Source: Bog-473 sp963744225
Lineage (GTDB): Bacteria; Actinomycetota; Acidimicrobiia; Acidimicrobiales; RAAP-2
Length of the DNA stretch: 64,000 nt
Direction of reading: 5' to 3'
Assembly (NCBI GenBank): GCA_963744225.1
Contig: CAVUSV010000003.1
Coordinates: forward strand, 620,001 to 684,000
Part shown: piece after piece, positions 1 to 5,699 of the stretch
How positions within the stretch are numbered: position 1 is the first letter of the stretch
Layout of the letters: every line of letters starts with the position of its first letter
Program-made: the position numbers and the translations under genes
Notes under the pieces: model-generated
The model's database searches: none
The model's input: only the letters and a program-made list of their open reading frames with translations
What the model was told of the DNA's origin: nothing

Positions 1-2
1 AG

Positions 3-197
3 GGTTACTGGATGGTGGCGTCTGACGGTGGGATTTTCGATTACGGGAACGCGGCCTTCTATGGCTCGACTGGAAGCCTGCGACTCAACGCACCAATCGT
101 GGGCATGGCGGCTACACCTAGTGGAAATGGCTACTGGCTGGTCGGCTCCGATGGAGGAATCTTCACTGAGAACGCCCCCTTCCTCGGAGCGGGCTAG
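3..197 (+). CDS. C-terminal end of a secreted beta-propeller repeat protein (5' partial)
   Basis: The reading frame is open from the window edge and ends at a TAG. The visible part contains two copies of a repeat of about 30 residues with the signature GYWMVASDGGIF and GYWLVGSDGGIF, followed by GNAAFYGS. This repeat is very common in extracellular proteins of Acidimicrobiia and related actinobacteria and is thought to form propeller blades. The start, signal peptide and remaining blades lie outside the window, so the function cannot be said. It is the last complete-looking gene before the decayed integration region. Confidence 0.75.
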   Translation, partial: GYWMVASDGGIFDYGNAAFYGSTGSLRLNAPIVGMAATPSGNGYWLVGSDGGIFTENAPFLGAG

Positions 198-300
198 GTC
201 TGATTCTGGAGTTGACGATGGGAAATCAGGAGTCCTGAGTGTGGGCGTGCCTTGAACACCAGGGGATTACTTGTTTGGGCGCGGAGTGGGCGCGAAGGAA

Positions 301-340
301 CGGTCTTCCCCGGTGATTCACGGTCACCCTCGGTCACCCG
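301..340. repeat. Four tandem 10-bp units beginning CGGT
   Basis: Four consecutive 10-bp units start with CGGT in strict register: CGGTCTTCCC, CGGTGATTCA, CGGTCACCCT and CGGTCACCCG. The last two differ only at the final base. They lie about 60 bp from a tRNA 3' fragment and an integrase remnant. Phased direct repeats beside an attachment site can be arm-type integrase sites, but that role here is inference. Confidence 0.45.
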
Positions 341-378
341 AGAACTTCAATAAGCTGCGTGAACGCGATTCCTGCAGG

Positions 379-657
379 TCAGGAAGCTTCGTCCTCCCCT
401 TCCGCTAGGTTGAGAGTTCGAGTCTCTCCCCCGGAGCATTTCTCCTCGTTTTTGCTGTTCAGCGATGGTGTGAGGGCGACCTCATCTTCAGCTTCACCCT
501 CGTCATCCGCGCTCCGTGCGCGAAATGGTTGCGGACATTGGCCGAGCGGGATCAGGTTCGCGCCTTCGGTGTAGCGGTTGAGCTCTTGAGCGAGTTGCGA
601 GGCGCGCTCGTCGGACGCGTGCTCGTAACGCACCACCATGGCAACGCGCACCCACAT
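379..657 (-). pseudogene. Remnant of a tyrosine recombinase (integrase) C-terminus
   Basis: The minus-strand frame contains VAMVVRYEHASDERASQLAQ, which resembles the end of phage-type tyrosine recombinases: the active-site Tyr followed by an alanine- and charge-rich helix, as in MRYQHA...RD..IA. The R-H-x-x-R part of the catalytic domain is absent. The frame then runs through the tRNA 3' fragment at 401-438, as integrase genes next to their attachment site often do. Coordinates start at an internal ATG, because the true 5' end is missing. The assignment rests on this short stretch, so it is moderate at best. Confidence 0.4.
401..438 (+). other. tRNA 3'-end fragment, probable attachment-site remnant
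   Basis: A perfect T-arm is present: stem GAGAG, loop TTCGAGT, stem CTCTC at 412-428. It is followed by an acceptor 3' strand CCCCGGA, discriminator G and CA. No matching 5' acceptor (TCCGGGG) occurs upstream, so only the 3' half of a tRNA is present. Such half-tRNAs are the usual scar of integration into a tRNA gene. The adjacent integrase-like frame supports this reading. Confidence 0.5.
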
Positions 658-904
658 GAGGCCGGCTTGCCGGCGTGCGGTCTCCCACATGACCCACAAG
701 TTGCTGGTACGAATCCTCCTCCTGGGGCCGCTAGACATCCCACTTGCACTTCACGTGACCTTCCCCGAAGTCCTGGGTTGATTGTGGCGCCACTCGTTTG
801 CGCGTGGGAGTCCCCTGACCCACCCTCGGTCCGCACGTAGTCAGTTCCTGGTGATGCTCGGTGCCCTGTACGCCGTGAACTGTGCACATTGCTGGGCTGC
901 TTTG

Positions 905-930
905 TTATGCGGGGATTTGAACCCCTGTGC
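905..930 (-). other. Isolated tRNA T-arm-like sequence
   Basis: On the minus strand CAGGGG-TTCAAAT-CCCC-GCAT has the form of a tRNA T-arm with a canonical TTCAAAT loop and a 4-bp G/C stem. No acceptor pairing or anticodon arm could be built around it. It may be a second tRNA 3' remnant from an earlier integration. From 200 to 1043 I see no convincing intact gene, only these fragments. Confidence 0.3.
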
Positions 931-1043
931 GCTGCCCTCGCGCTACCGGAGCCGTTCAAGGGCTTGGTTTCTGGCTTGGCCCCCAGAATGGGCTGGAACT
1001 CGCTCTACGTACTTACCTACCAACTTCACGCGCAATCGCTACG

Positions 1044-1521
1044 TCATGCCTCCTGTAGCTCGGTCGTCCAGTTGACCTGCTGAATCCGTGCATCGAGCTC
1101 GCGAGCTCGCCGAGCGACATCCGAGGCCTGCTGACGCAGGTCCTTCACGTCGAGGGCGCGCATGTACTTGAGCTCGGACCGGGTGGCCCGCATGAACCCG
1201 ACCTGGTGCTGGGCACCCGACGCCGCTTCGGCCGAAACCTTGAGCATCGAGTACCTCAGCCGGAGCACGTCTCGCTCGGCGAGCGCATCGGTGACGGTCC
1301 GACCGTCGGCCATAACGGTGTCCGAGTTGGTCCGGTTGATGATCACGGATCAGGACCTCGAGTTCGTCGAGCACGGCCGAGGCCGCCGCAACAAGGTCGC
1401 GTGCATCCTCGGGGGGCTTCTCGCCCTCCTGGTAGCGGGCACTGACCTGGATGCGCTGCTTGAGCTGCTCCAGGGTCCTGTTTCGATCGGCACGCAGCAG
1501 CAGTGCCTCTGCCAGCTTCAT
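1044..1521 (-). pseudogene. DIP1984-family protein, single frameshift
   Basis: The N-terminal frame begins MKLAEALLLRAD and runs to LEVLIR. The C-terminal frame resumes at INRTNSDT and continues through DGRTVTDALAERDVLRLR to NWTTEL. Both parts match the DIP1984 family (once called septicolysin-like), which is about 150 residues, mostly helical and of unknown function. Removing one base near 1345 would restore a full-length protein. The start ATG has a strong GGAGG Shine-Dalgarno, and the gene lies 43 bp downstream of rtcB on the same strand, so the two were probably one operon serving the tRNA array. Whether the frameshift is natural or a sequence error cannot be decided here. Confidence 0.7.
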
Positions 1522-1559
1522 CTTCTTCCTCCTTCGTTCAAAGTTCCTGTTTCGATCGG
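1476..1559. repeat. 15-bp direct repeat around the DIP1984 gene start
   Basis: The sequence TCCTGTTTCGATCGG occurs exactly at 1476-1490, inside the DIP1984 gene, and again at 1545-1559, in the gap to rtcB. The copies are 69 bp apart. The function is unknown; it could be a duplication scar or a protein-binding site. Confidence 0.5.
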
Positions 1560-1564
1560 GGCTC

Positions 1565-2739
1565 TCACGTCCCCTTGAGGTTCACGACCTGGTGCAGCTC
1601 GTGGACGACCTCGACCAGGTCGGCCTGGTCGGCCATGACCTGGGCGATCGGCTTGTAGGCATCGGGGTGCTCGTCGACCAGCTGGTCGGCCATGGTGTCG
1701 TCCCATGCCCTGCCCGCCATGGCGCTTCGGAGCGACTCGGTGGTCAACTGGCGGAACGCCGCCTTGCGACCGAGCCGCCGACCGGCGCCGTGCGAGCTCG
1801 ACTCGTACGAAGCCTCGTTGCCCTTGCCACGCACGATGAACGACGACGCGCCCATCGAGCCCGGGATGACCCCCATGTCCGAGAGTCCGGCCCGGATGGC
1901 ACCCTTGCGGGTGATCCACACCTCCTCGCCCCGGTGGGTCTCCTTGACGGCGTAGTTGTGGTGGCAGTTGATGCGCTCGGTCTCGAGAGCGTGGGGCACC
2001 GCCGCCCGCAGAGCCGCCAGCGCGGCATCCATCATCTGCTCGCGGTTGCCCCAGGCGTAGCGCTGGGCCCACAGCATGTCCGCCACGTAGGCGTCGAACT
2101 CCGGCCGGCCCTCCGCCAGCCAGGCCAGGTCGCGGTCCTCGAGGACCTGACCCTCCTCCTGGGCGACCAGGCGAGCCGTCTTGATGTGGGCCGTGGCCAG
2201 CTGGTTGCCGATGCCCCGGCTGCCCGAGTGCAGCACGATCCAGACGCGGTCGCGCTCGTCCAGGCAGACCTCGACGAAGTGGTTACCGCTTCCGAGGCTG
2301 CCGAACTGCGCGGCGATGGTCGTCATCTGACGCTCCGGAGAGCTCGGATGCCGAGCCCGGCGGCAGTCCCAGGGCCTCGAGCGCCGGCGGCACACTGGCC
2401 TCGGAACGCTCGTGCCCCTTTCCGACACCGGCCGGGATCCGGTCGCGCAGCAAGCCGTGGAGCGCAGTTGAGGTCGTCCGGGAGCTCGGCCGCGGTGAGG
2501 TTGGTCTCCGCCGCCACCATGCCGCAGCCGATGTCGACACCGACCGCCGAGGGCAGGAGTGCATTCTTGGTCGCCACGACGCTGCCGACCGTTGCCCCCA
2601 GGCCGAAGTGCGCGTCCGCCATCAGGCAGACGGGTCCGGCGAGGATCGGCAGCCGCGAGGTCCGCAATGCCTGCTCGAGGGCGTTGTCGTCGAGCTCGCT
2701 GGCCCATGAGGTCAGGTTCGCGTTGATCTGCTTCGGCAT
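1565..2739 (-). pseudogene. rtcB: RtcB-type RNA ligase, two frameshifts
   Basis: RtcB joins 2',3'-cyclic or 3'-phosphate ends to 5'-OH ends through a GMP intermediate. It acts in tRNA splicing or RNA repair. The reading frame changes near 2460 and near 2335, giving three pieces: MPKQINAN...GVDIGCGM; then HGLLRDRIPAGVGKGHE; then IAAQFGSLGSGNHFVEV, LHSGSRGIG, CHHNYA, GSMGASSF and SSHGAGR. All family motifs are therefore present, including metal ligands (Cys in DIGCGM, His in GNHF and HHN) and the GMP-accepting His in HGAGR. Total length (about 390 residues) fits the shorter RtcB form. It lies directly downstream of the tRNA array on the same strand. Intact motifs in three frames suggest recent damage or sequence errors. 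Confidence 0.85.
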
Positions 2740-2765
2740 CGTGTTCACTTCCCGTCTGCAGTGGA

Positions 2766-2798
2766 CACAGTGACAACCAAATAGTGCGCCAGATTGGG
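2766..2798 (+). repeat. 33-bp inverted repeat, left copy
   Basis: This 33-bp sequence matches 30 of 33 positions of the minus-strand sequence at 5829-5861. Both copies point inward and enclose 31 of the 32 tRNA genes. The core reads GACAAC-Y-AAATAGT-R-CGCC followed by AGATTGGG. The left copy sits between the rtcB start and tRNA-Leu(GAG). It could be a terminal inverted repeat, a recombination site or a shared regulatory site. Confidence 0.75.
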
Positions 2799-2817
2799 TC
2801 GTCTGACCGACCATGCG

Positions 2818-2901
2818 TGTTCGAGCCGGGAGTCGGACCCGGATGCTCGCCGTGAGCACCAGCTCCTCAAGCTGGCGTGTCTACCGTTCCACCACTCGAA
2901 C
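2818..2901 (-). tRNA. tRNA-Leu(GAG)
   Basis: Acceptor GTTCGAG pairs perfectly with CTCGAAC. The anticodon loop is TTGAGGA and the long variable arm is typical of class II tRNAs. The T-loop is TCCGACT, with C at 55. The discriminator is A and no CCA is encoded. This is the last tRNA of the array in the direction of transcription. Confidence 0.85.
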
Positions 2902-2931
2902 ATGTTCCAGCCCTCGGACTGGCTTGCAACG

Positions 2932-3004
2932 AGCCGGTGGAGAGTGTCGAACTCTCGCGCTCCCGCGTACGAAGCGGGCGCTCAGCCACCCGAGCATCAC
3001 CGGC
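2932..3004 (-). tRNA. tRNA-Thr(CGT)
   Basis: Acceptor GCCGGTG/CACCGGC, D-stem GCTC/GAGC, anticodon stem CCCGC/GCGGG with loop TTCGTAC, and T-arm GAGAG-TTCGACA-CTCTC. All arms pair fully. No CCA is encoded. Confidence 0.9.
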
Positions 3005-3008
3005 GAGG

Positions 3009-3081
3009 TACCCCCGACACGATTCGAACGTGCACACGCTGGGTTTGGGCCAGCTGCCTCTTCCGTTTGGGCTACAGGGGC
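3009..3081 (-). tRNA. tRNA-Leu(CAA)-like with short variable arm and C33
   Basis: The anticodon stem GCTGG/CCAGC encloses CCCAAAC, so the anticodon is CAA and position 33 is C instead of U. The acceptor GCCCCTG/CGGGGGT includes G1:U72 and U6:G67 pairs. The variable arm is short, unlike normal tRNA-Leu, so charging by LeuRS is uncertain. The T-loop is TTCGAAT. Confidence 0.65.
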
Positions 3082-3085
3082 CAGA

Positions 3086-3158
3086 TGGTTGGGGCCCCGG
3101 GTGCTGACCCCGACGCGGATGGTTGATAAGACCGTCCTGGGCGACCGGCCCGGCCCCA
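3086..3158 (-). tRNA. tRNA-Ile(TAT) with GTCAG T-loop
   Basis: Acceptor TGGGGCC/GGCCCCA is perfect, followed by A and an encoded CCA. The anticodon loop CTTATCA gives TAT, decoding AUA. One C-A mismatch lies in the anticodon stem. The T-loop is GTCAGCA, with G at 54 and 58. The D-arm is weak. Confidence 0.65.
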
Positions 3159-3159
3159 G

Positions 3160-3232
3160 TCGCAGCGCTCCGTACTGACCGGAGATCTTCGGGCGTATGA
3201 GACCCGTGAGGTCACCATCCCTCCCCGCTGCG
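3160..3232 (-). tRNA. tRNA-Met(CAT) with GTCAG T-loop
   Basis: Acceptor CGCAGCG/CGCTGCG, D-stem GAGG/CCTC, anticodon stem CGGGT/GCCCG with loop CTCATAC. Positions 28-30 of the anticodon stem are G:C pairs, reminiscent of initiators, but 1:72 is C:G rather than the usual initiator mismatch. The T-loop is GTCAGTA. Confidence 0.8.
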
Positions 3233-3257
3233 TTGCGTTGCGGGTCCTCAGACCCAG

Positions 3258-3330
3258 GGTGAATGAGGAGAATCGAACTCCCTGCTGGGTGGGTCACGAC
3301 CACCCGCCTCTCCATCCGGCTCCATCCACC
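3258..3330 (-). tRNA. tRNA-His(GTG) with C33
   Basis: Acceptor GTGGATG/CATTCAC; the extra G-1 opposite C73, the HisRS identity pair, is present. The anticodon stem GGTGG/CCACC encloses TCGTGAC, so the anticodon is GTG and position 33 is C. The T-arm is GGGAG-TTCGATT-CTCCT. Confidence 0.85.
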
Positions 3331-3355
3331 ATGTAGGGCGGCGTGTGCGCCCAAG

Positions 3356-3427
3356 TGCATCCGGGAGGTGCTGACCCTCCGACTTCCACGGTGTGAACGT
3401 GGCGCTCTGCCGTTGAGCTACGGATGC
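3356..3427 (-). tRNA. tRNA-Val(CAC) with GTCAG T-loop
   Basis: Acceptor GCATCCG/CGGATGC, D-stem GCTC/GAGC, anticodon stem CCACG/CGTGG with loop TTCACAC. The T-stem GGAGG/CCTCC encloses the unusual loop GTCAGCA. Confidence 0.88.
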
Positions 3428-3437
3428 GTCGAGTGTG

Positions 3438-3510
3438 TGCTGGCGGCCGGGCTCGAACCGGCTCAGTCGGGATTAAAGGTCCCGGGCCCGTCCCGTCGGG
3501 CGCCACCAGC
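3438..3510 (-). tRNA. tRNA-Lys(TTT) with C33
   Basis: Acceptor GCTGGTG/CGCCAGC, D-stem GCCC/GGGC, anticodon stem CGGGA/TCCCG with loop CCTTTAA, so the anticodon is TTT with C at 33. The T-arm is GCCGG-TTCGAGC-CCGGC. tRNA-Lys(UUU) is the known target of the PrrC anticodon nuclease. Confidence 0.88.
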
Positions 3511-3516
3511 GCTCGG

Positions 3517-3588
3517 TCGGCCCGCCCCGTGTCGAACGAGGCCTTCCGCTGTATCAGAGCGGCGTCGTCACCGGCTGACTCCGGGCCG
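3517..3588 (-). tRNA. tRNA-Ile(GAT)
   Basis: Acceptor CGGCCCG/CGGGCCG, anticodon stem CCGCT/AGCGG with loop CTGATAC, and T-arm CCTCG-TTCGACA-CGGGG. Base pair 1:72 is C:G. The D-stem has only three pairs. Confidence 0.82.
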
Positions 3589-3600
3589 TGAGTGATCCGG

Positions 3601-3672
3601 TGGACACAGGGCGTTTCGGAAGCCCGACCTCCGGCGTGTCGTGCCGGCACTCTGCCTCTGAGCTATGTGTCC
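3601..3672 (-). tRNA. tRNA-Val(GAC) with C33
   Basis: Acceptor GGACACA/TGTGTCC is perfect. The anticodon stem CCGGC/GCCGG encloses ACGACAC, giving anticodon GAC with C at 33. The T-arm is irregular: an eight- or nine-base loop (TTCCGAAA) closed by GGGC/GCCC. Confidence 0.75.
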
Positions 3673-3673
3673 G

Positions 3674-3748
3674 TGGTGGTCATGGGTGGTTTCGATCCAC
3701 CGCCTCGCGCGTTTCAGGCGCGCGCTCTCCCAACTGAGCTACACGACC
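3674..3748 (-). tRNA. tRNA-Phe(GAA)
   Basis: Acceptor GGTCGTG/CATGACC, then A and an encoded CCA. D-stem GCTC/GAGC, anticodon stem CGCGC/GCGCG with loop CTGAAAC, and T-stem GGTGG/CCACC with loop ATCGAAA (A at 54). Confidence 0.88.
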
Positions 3749-3749
3749 A

Positions 3750-3825
3750 TGGGGCCGGCCCCGGGACTCGAACCCGGATCAACTGGGTTACAAAGCCAGT
3801 GCCCATCCTGTTGGGCCCGGCCGGC
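3750..3825 (-). tRNA. tRNA-Thr(TGT)
   Basis: Acceptor GCCGGCC/GGCCGGC with an encoded CCA after discriminator C. D-stem GCCC/GGGC, anticodon loop TTTGTAA with one mismatch at 31:39, and T-arm CCGGG-TTCGAGT-CCCGG. It is the last tRNA before the small coding gene in the array. Confidence 0.85.
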
Positions 3826-3846
3826 ACCTCTCGAGCGGCAGAGGGA

Positions 3847-4011
3847 TCATGCCGCGTCATCCGGAAGCGGTCCTTCATCGGCGTCCACGACGCGCAGCCG
3901 CCGCATTCCAGGATCCGGCGTCGCCGGTATCTCAAGTCTGTCCGTCTTGCCGTCGGTCACCGCATTCGCGTTGTCCTCGGGAACGACGAGCTTCAGCCGA
4001 TTGTGTCGCAT
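3847..4011 (-). CDS. 54-residue small protein inside the tRNA array
   Basis: The ATG at 4011 is preceded by AAAGGAGG at ideal spacing, one of the strongest Shine-Dalgarno sequences in the window. The frame runs 54 codons to TGA. The protein starts MRHNRLKLVV, has a central PATPDPG segment and ends in an acidic DADEGPLPDDAA tail. I see no transmembrane segment, cysteine or recognised motif, and I do not recognise the family. It lies between tRNA-Thr(TGT) and tRNA-Gln(TTG), in the same direction, so it would be carried on the tRNA transcript. The rest of the 205-bp gap between those tRNAs is this gene and its leader. Confidence 0.6.
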   Translation of the reverse strand: MRHNRLKLVVPEDNANAVTDGKTDRLEIPATPDPGMRRLRVVDADEGPLPDDAA

Positions 4012-4030
4012 GGAATCGCCTCCTTTCAGG

Positions 4031-4104
4031 TGGTTCGGGAGGAAGGTGTCGAACCCTCATCTCAAGGACCAAAACCTTGCGTCCTGCCATTGGACGACTC
4101 CCGA
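4031..4104 (-). tRNA. tRNA-Gln(TTG)
   Basis: Acceptor TCGGGAG/CTCCCGA, then A and an encoded CCA. D-stem GTCC/GGAC, anticodon stem CAAGG/CCTTG with loop TTTTGGT, and T-loop TTCGACA. It lies just upstream of the small coding gene. Confidence 0.9.
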
Positions 4105-4192
4105 GCGGATGGTAGATGGAGGGGTCAATGGGTACCGCCCCCATTACTCGTGGGTGGAAGCCACGCGTGTATCTGTCAACACCTTGACCCCA

Positions 4193-4267
4193 TGGAGCAG
4201 TAGGCGGGTCCTGACCCCGCGGCCTCCTCGTTGGCAACGAGACGCTCTTCCACTGAGCTACTACTGC
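4193..4267 (-). tRNA. tRNA-Gly(GCC) with GTCAG T-loop
   Basis: Acceptor GCAGTAG/CTACTGC, discriminator T, encoded CCA. D-stem GCTC/GAGC, anticodon loop TTGCCAA. The T-stem GCGGG/CCCGC encloses GTCAGGA, with G at 54 and 58. Confidence 0.9.
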
Positions 4268-4269
4268 GA

Positions 4270-4343
4270 TGGAGGCACCGGCTGGAGTCTCACCAGCGTG
4301 GCCCGGGTTGCAATCGGGTACCTTGATCCTCGGTCACGGTGCC
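4270..4343 (-). tRNA. tRNA-Cys(GCA)
   Basis: Acceptor GGCACCG/CGGTGCC, discriminator T (the CysRS identity base) and an encoded CCA. Anticodon loop TTGCAAC with one mismatch at 31:39. The T-stem GCTGG/CCAGC encloses TGAGACT, which lacks the usual T55 C56. Confidence 0.8.
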
Positions 4344-4347
4344 AGGG

Positions 4348-4420
4348 CTGCGGAGGAGGGCATCGAACCCCCGACGACGGTGGTTAACGGCCACCCGCTC
4401 TTCCGCTGAGCTACTCCGCA
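4348..4420 (-). tRNA. tRNA-Asn(GTT) with C33
   Basis: Acceptor TGCGGAG/CTCCGCA, discriminator G. D-stem GCTC/GAGC; anticodon stem GGTGG/CCACC encloses CCGTTAA, so the anticodon is GTT with C at 33. T-arm GGGGG-TTCGATG-CCCTC. Confidence 0.9.
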
Positions 4421-4453
4421 CTGCGTGGGGCAGACTGATCGGGAATGCCCCGG

Positions 4454-4524
4454 TACCGCCACGGGGTACTGACCCCCGGCTTCCGGGCTGAGACCCCGGC
4501 GGACTGCCTTTATCCGATGGCGGC
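4454..4524 (-). tRNA. tRNA-Glu(CTC) with GTCAG T-loop
   Basis: Acceptor GCCGCCA/TGGCGGT with a G1:U72 pair. Anticodon stem CCGGG/CCCGG with loop GTCTCAG. The T-stem CGGGG/CCCCG encloses GTCAGTA. The discriminator reads A. Confidence 0.8.
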
Positions 4525-4525
4525 T

Positions 4526-4600
4526 TGGTGACGCAGGTCGGTTTCGATCCGACATTCTCCGAGGTGAAGGCCCGGTGTGCTTCCGTTGCACCACTGCGCC
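4526..4600 (-). tRNA. tRNA-Glu(TTC) with C33
   Basis: Acceptor GGCGCAG/CTGCGTC, A, encoded CCA. Anticodon stem CCGGG/CTCGG encloses CCTTCAC, so the anticodon is TTC with C at 33. T-loop ATCGAAA. tRNA-Glu(UUC) is the target of the yeast gamma-toxin and of some bacterial anticodon nucleases. Confidence 0.87.
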
Positions 4601-4604
4601 AGAG

Positions 4605-4691
4605 CGGAAGGTAGAGGTGTCGAACCCCCACGGCAGAGCCGTGTCACTGTTTTCGAAACAGGGTGCCCCCAGCCAACGAGGCATACCTTCC
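4605..4691 (-). tRNA. tRNA-Ser(CGA)
   Basis: Acceptor GGAAGGT/ACCTTCC, discriminator G, a class II variable arm with ACGGC/GCCGT pairing, anticodon loop TTCGAAA, and T-loop TTCGACA. Confidence 0.88.
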
Positions 4692-4695
4692 AGGG

Positions 4696-4780
4696 CGGAG
4701 GGGCAGCGGATCGAACGCTGGCGAGGTTGCCCTCGGCCATCGCTTAGCAAGCGAGCACCTTTCCTCTCGGTCAACCCTCC
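4696..4780 (-). tRNA. tRNA-Ser(GCT)
   Basis: Acceptor GGAGGGT/CCCCTCC pairs except at 7:66. Discriminator G, class II variable arm with a GAGG/CCTC helix, anticodon loop TTGCTAA, and T-arm CAGCG-TTCGATC-CGCTG. Confidence 0.86.
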
Positions 4781-4817
4781 AATGCATCAGTTGGCATCGC
4801 CACGGTCCAGCCGACAG

Positions 4818-4890
4818 CGCCCCCGGCTCGATTCGAACGAGCACCCTCCGGTGTAGGAGACCGTTGCGCGTCCAGTCGCGCCACGGGGGC
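4818..4890 (-). tRNA. tRNA-Arg(CCT)
   Basis: Acceptor GCCCCCG/CGGGGGC, D-stem GCGC/GCGC, anticodon loop CTCCTAC, and T-arm GCTCG-TTCGAAT-CGAGC. Discriminator G. Confidence 0.88.
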
Positions 4891-4913
4891 AATGGGACCT
4901 GAAATCGGTCCAG

Positions 4914-4986
4914 AGCCACCACCCGGAGCCGACCCGGGGACCTCAGCCGTACCAGGGCTGCGCTCTTCCCACTGAGCTATGGCGGC
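4914..4986 (-). tRNA. tRNA-Thr(GGT) with GTCGG T-loop
   Basis: Acceptor GCCGCCA/TGGTGGC, D-stem GCTC/GAGC, anticodon stem CAGCC/GGCTG with loop CTGGTAC. The T-stem CCCGG/CCGGG encloses GTCGGCT, again with G at 54 and 58. Discriminator T. Confidence 0.88.
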
Positions 4987-4987
4987 G

Positions 4988-5065
4988 TGGCCTCGTCGAC
5001 TGGACTCGAACCAGCGGCCTCTGCCTTCGGAGGGCAGCGCTCTTGTCCGTCTGAGCTACGACGAG
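4988..5065 (-). tRNA. tRNA-Arg(CCG)
   Basis: Acceptor CTCGTCG/CGACGAG, G, encoded CCA. D-stem GCTC/GAGC, anticodon stem CTGCC/GGCAG with loop CTCCGAA, and T-loop TTCGAGT. Confidence 0.9.
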
Positions 5066-5070
5066 CTGGG

Positions 5071-5143
5071 CACCCCGGCCAGGATTCGAACCCGGAACTG
5101 GAGATTCGTAATCTCCTGTGATCGTCCGTTTCACCACCAGGGC
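5071..5143 (-). tRNA. tRNA-Arg(ACG)
   Basis: Acceptor GCCCTGG/CCGGGGT with a G1:U72 pair. D-stem GTGA/TCAC, anticodon stem GGAGA/TCTCC with loop TTACGAA, and T-loop TTCGAAT. Confidence 0.86.
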
Positions 5144-5144
5144 T

Positions 5145-5220
5145 TGGCGCCACAGACGGGTTTCGATCCCGTTGCCTCCGCCTTGACGGGGCGGCGCTCT
5201 CCCGATTGAGCTACTGCGGC
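5145..5220 (-). tRNA. tRNA-Asp(GTC) with C33
   Basis: Acceptor GCCGCAG/CTGTGGC, G, encoded CCA. D-stem GCTC/GAGC; anticodon stem CCGCC/GGCGG encloses CCGTCAA, so the anticodon is GTC with C at 33. T-loop ATCGAAA. Confidence 0.9.
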
Positions 5221-5253
5221 ACGATGAGGCAATGACCGGGCCTCTCCGGTGAG

Positions 5254-5326
5254 CTCGGGAAGATGGGATTCGAACCACCGTCTCTCGGTCCAGAGCCGAG
5301 CGTCCATACCGCTGGACCACTCCCGA
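5254..5326 (-). tRNA. tRNA-Gln(CTG)
   Basis: Acceptor TCGGGAG/TTCCCGA, anticodon stem CTCGG/CCGAG with loop CTCTGGA. The T-stem GGTGG/CCATC closes an eight-base loop TTCGAATC, one base longer than normal. Confidence 0.8.
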
Positions 5327-5349
5327 ATGCTGCGGTGTTCGATCACCGC

Positions 5350-5427
5350 TGGTCTGGTTGAACGGACTCGAACCGCCGACCCCCCGGTCCCGAACCGGGT
5401 GCTCTGTCCAAACTGAGCTACAACCAG
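5350..5427 (-). tRNA. tRNA-Pro(CGG)
   Basis: Acceptor CTGGTTG/CAACCAG, A, encoded CCA. D-stem GCTC/GAGC, anticodon stem CCCGG/CCGGG with loop TTCGGGA, and T-loop TTCGAGT. Confidence 0.9.
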
Positions 5428-5455
5428 GTGTTGCGACCGGACGATCCCGGCCGAG

Positions 5456-5529
5456 TGCGCCCCGAGGGGCTCGAACCCCCGACGACATGGATTAAGAGTC
5501 CATCGCTCTACCCACTGAGCTAGAGGCGC
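5456..5529 (-). tRNA. tRNA-Lys(CTT)
   Basis: Acceptor GCGCCTC/GGGGCGC, D-stem GCTC/GAGC, anticodon stem ATGGA/TCCAT with loop CTCTTAA (normal T33), and T-loop TTCGAGC. Discriminator A. Confidence 0.9.
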
Positions 5530-5530
5530 C

Positions 5531-5618
5531 TGGTGCGGGCGGAGAGAGTCGAACTCTCACGGGCGTGAGCCCACCGGGTTCTGAGCCCGGCGCGTCTTTC
5601 CAATTCCGCCACGCCCGC
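5531..5618 (-). tRNA. tRNA-Leu(CAG)
   Basis: Acceptor GCGGGCG/CGCCCGC, A, encoded CCA. Anticodon loop CTCAGAA, class II variable arm, and T-arm GAGAG-TTCGACT-CTCTC. A canonical tRNA-Leu. Confidence 0.92.
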
Positions 5619-5619
5619 A

Positions 5620-5695
5620 TGGTGGACCCAGCCGGGCTCGAACCGGCACGCGTCTCGTTGCAAACGAGGTGCACTGCCACTCGTGCTCTGGGCCC
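5620..5695 (-). tRNA. tRNA-Ala(TGC)
   Basis: Acceptor GGGCCCA/TGGGTCC, A, encoded CCA. Anticodon loop TTTGCAA, T-arm GCCGG-TTCGAGC-CCGGC. The G3:U70 pair, the classic AlaRS identity element, is present. Confidence 0.92.
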
Positions 5696-5699
5696 AGGG

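Noticed and set aside
680..735. Possible complete tRNA on the plus strand (GGTACGAATCC T-arm-like)
   Set aside because: No matching acceptor strand and an 8-base anticodon-type loop; I could not fold a tRNA.
4105..4192. Internal promoter in the array: TTGACA on the minus strand and an 8-bp GGGGTCAA/TTGACCCC inverted repeat
   Set aside because: No -10 box at 16-18 bp from TTGACA, and the 8-bp arms are 55 bp apart; too weak to annotate.
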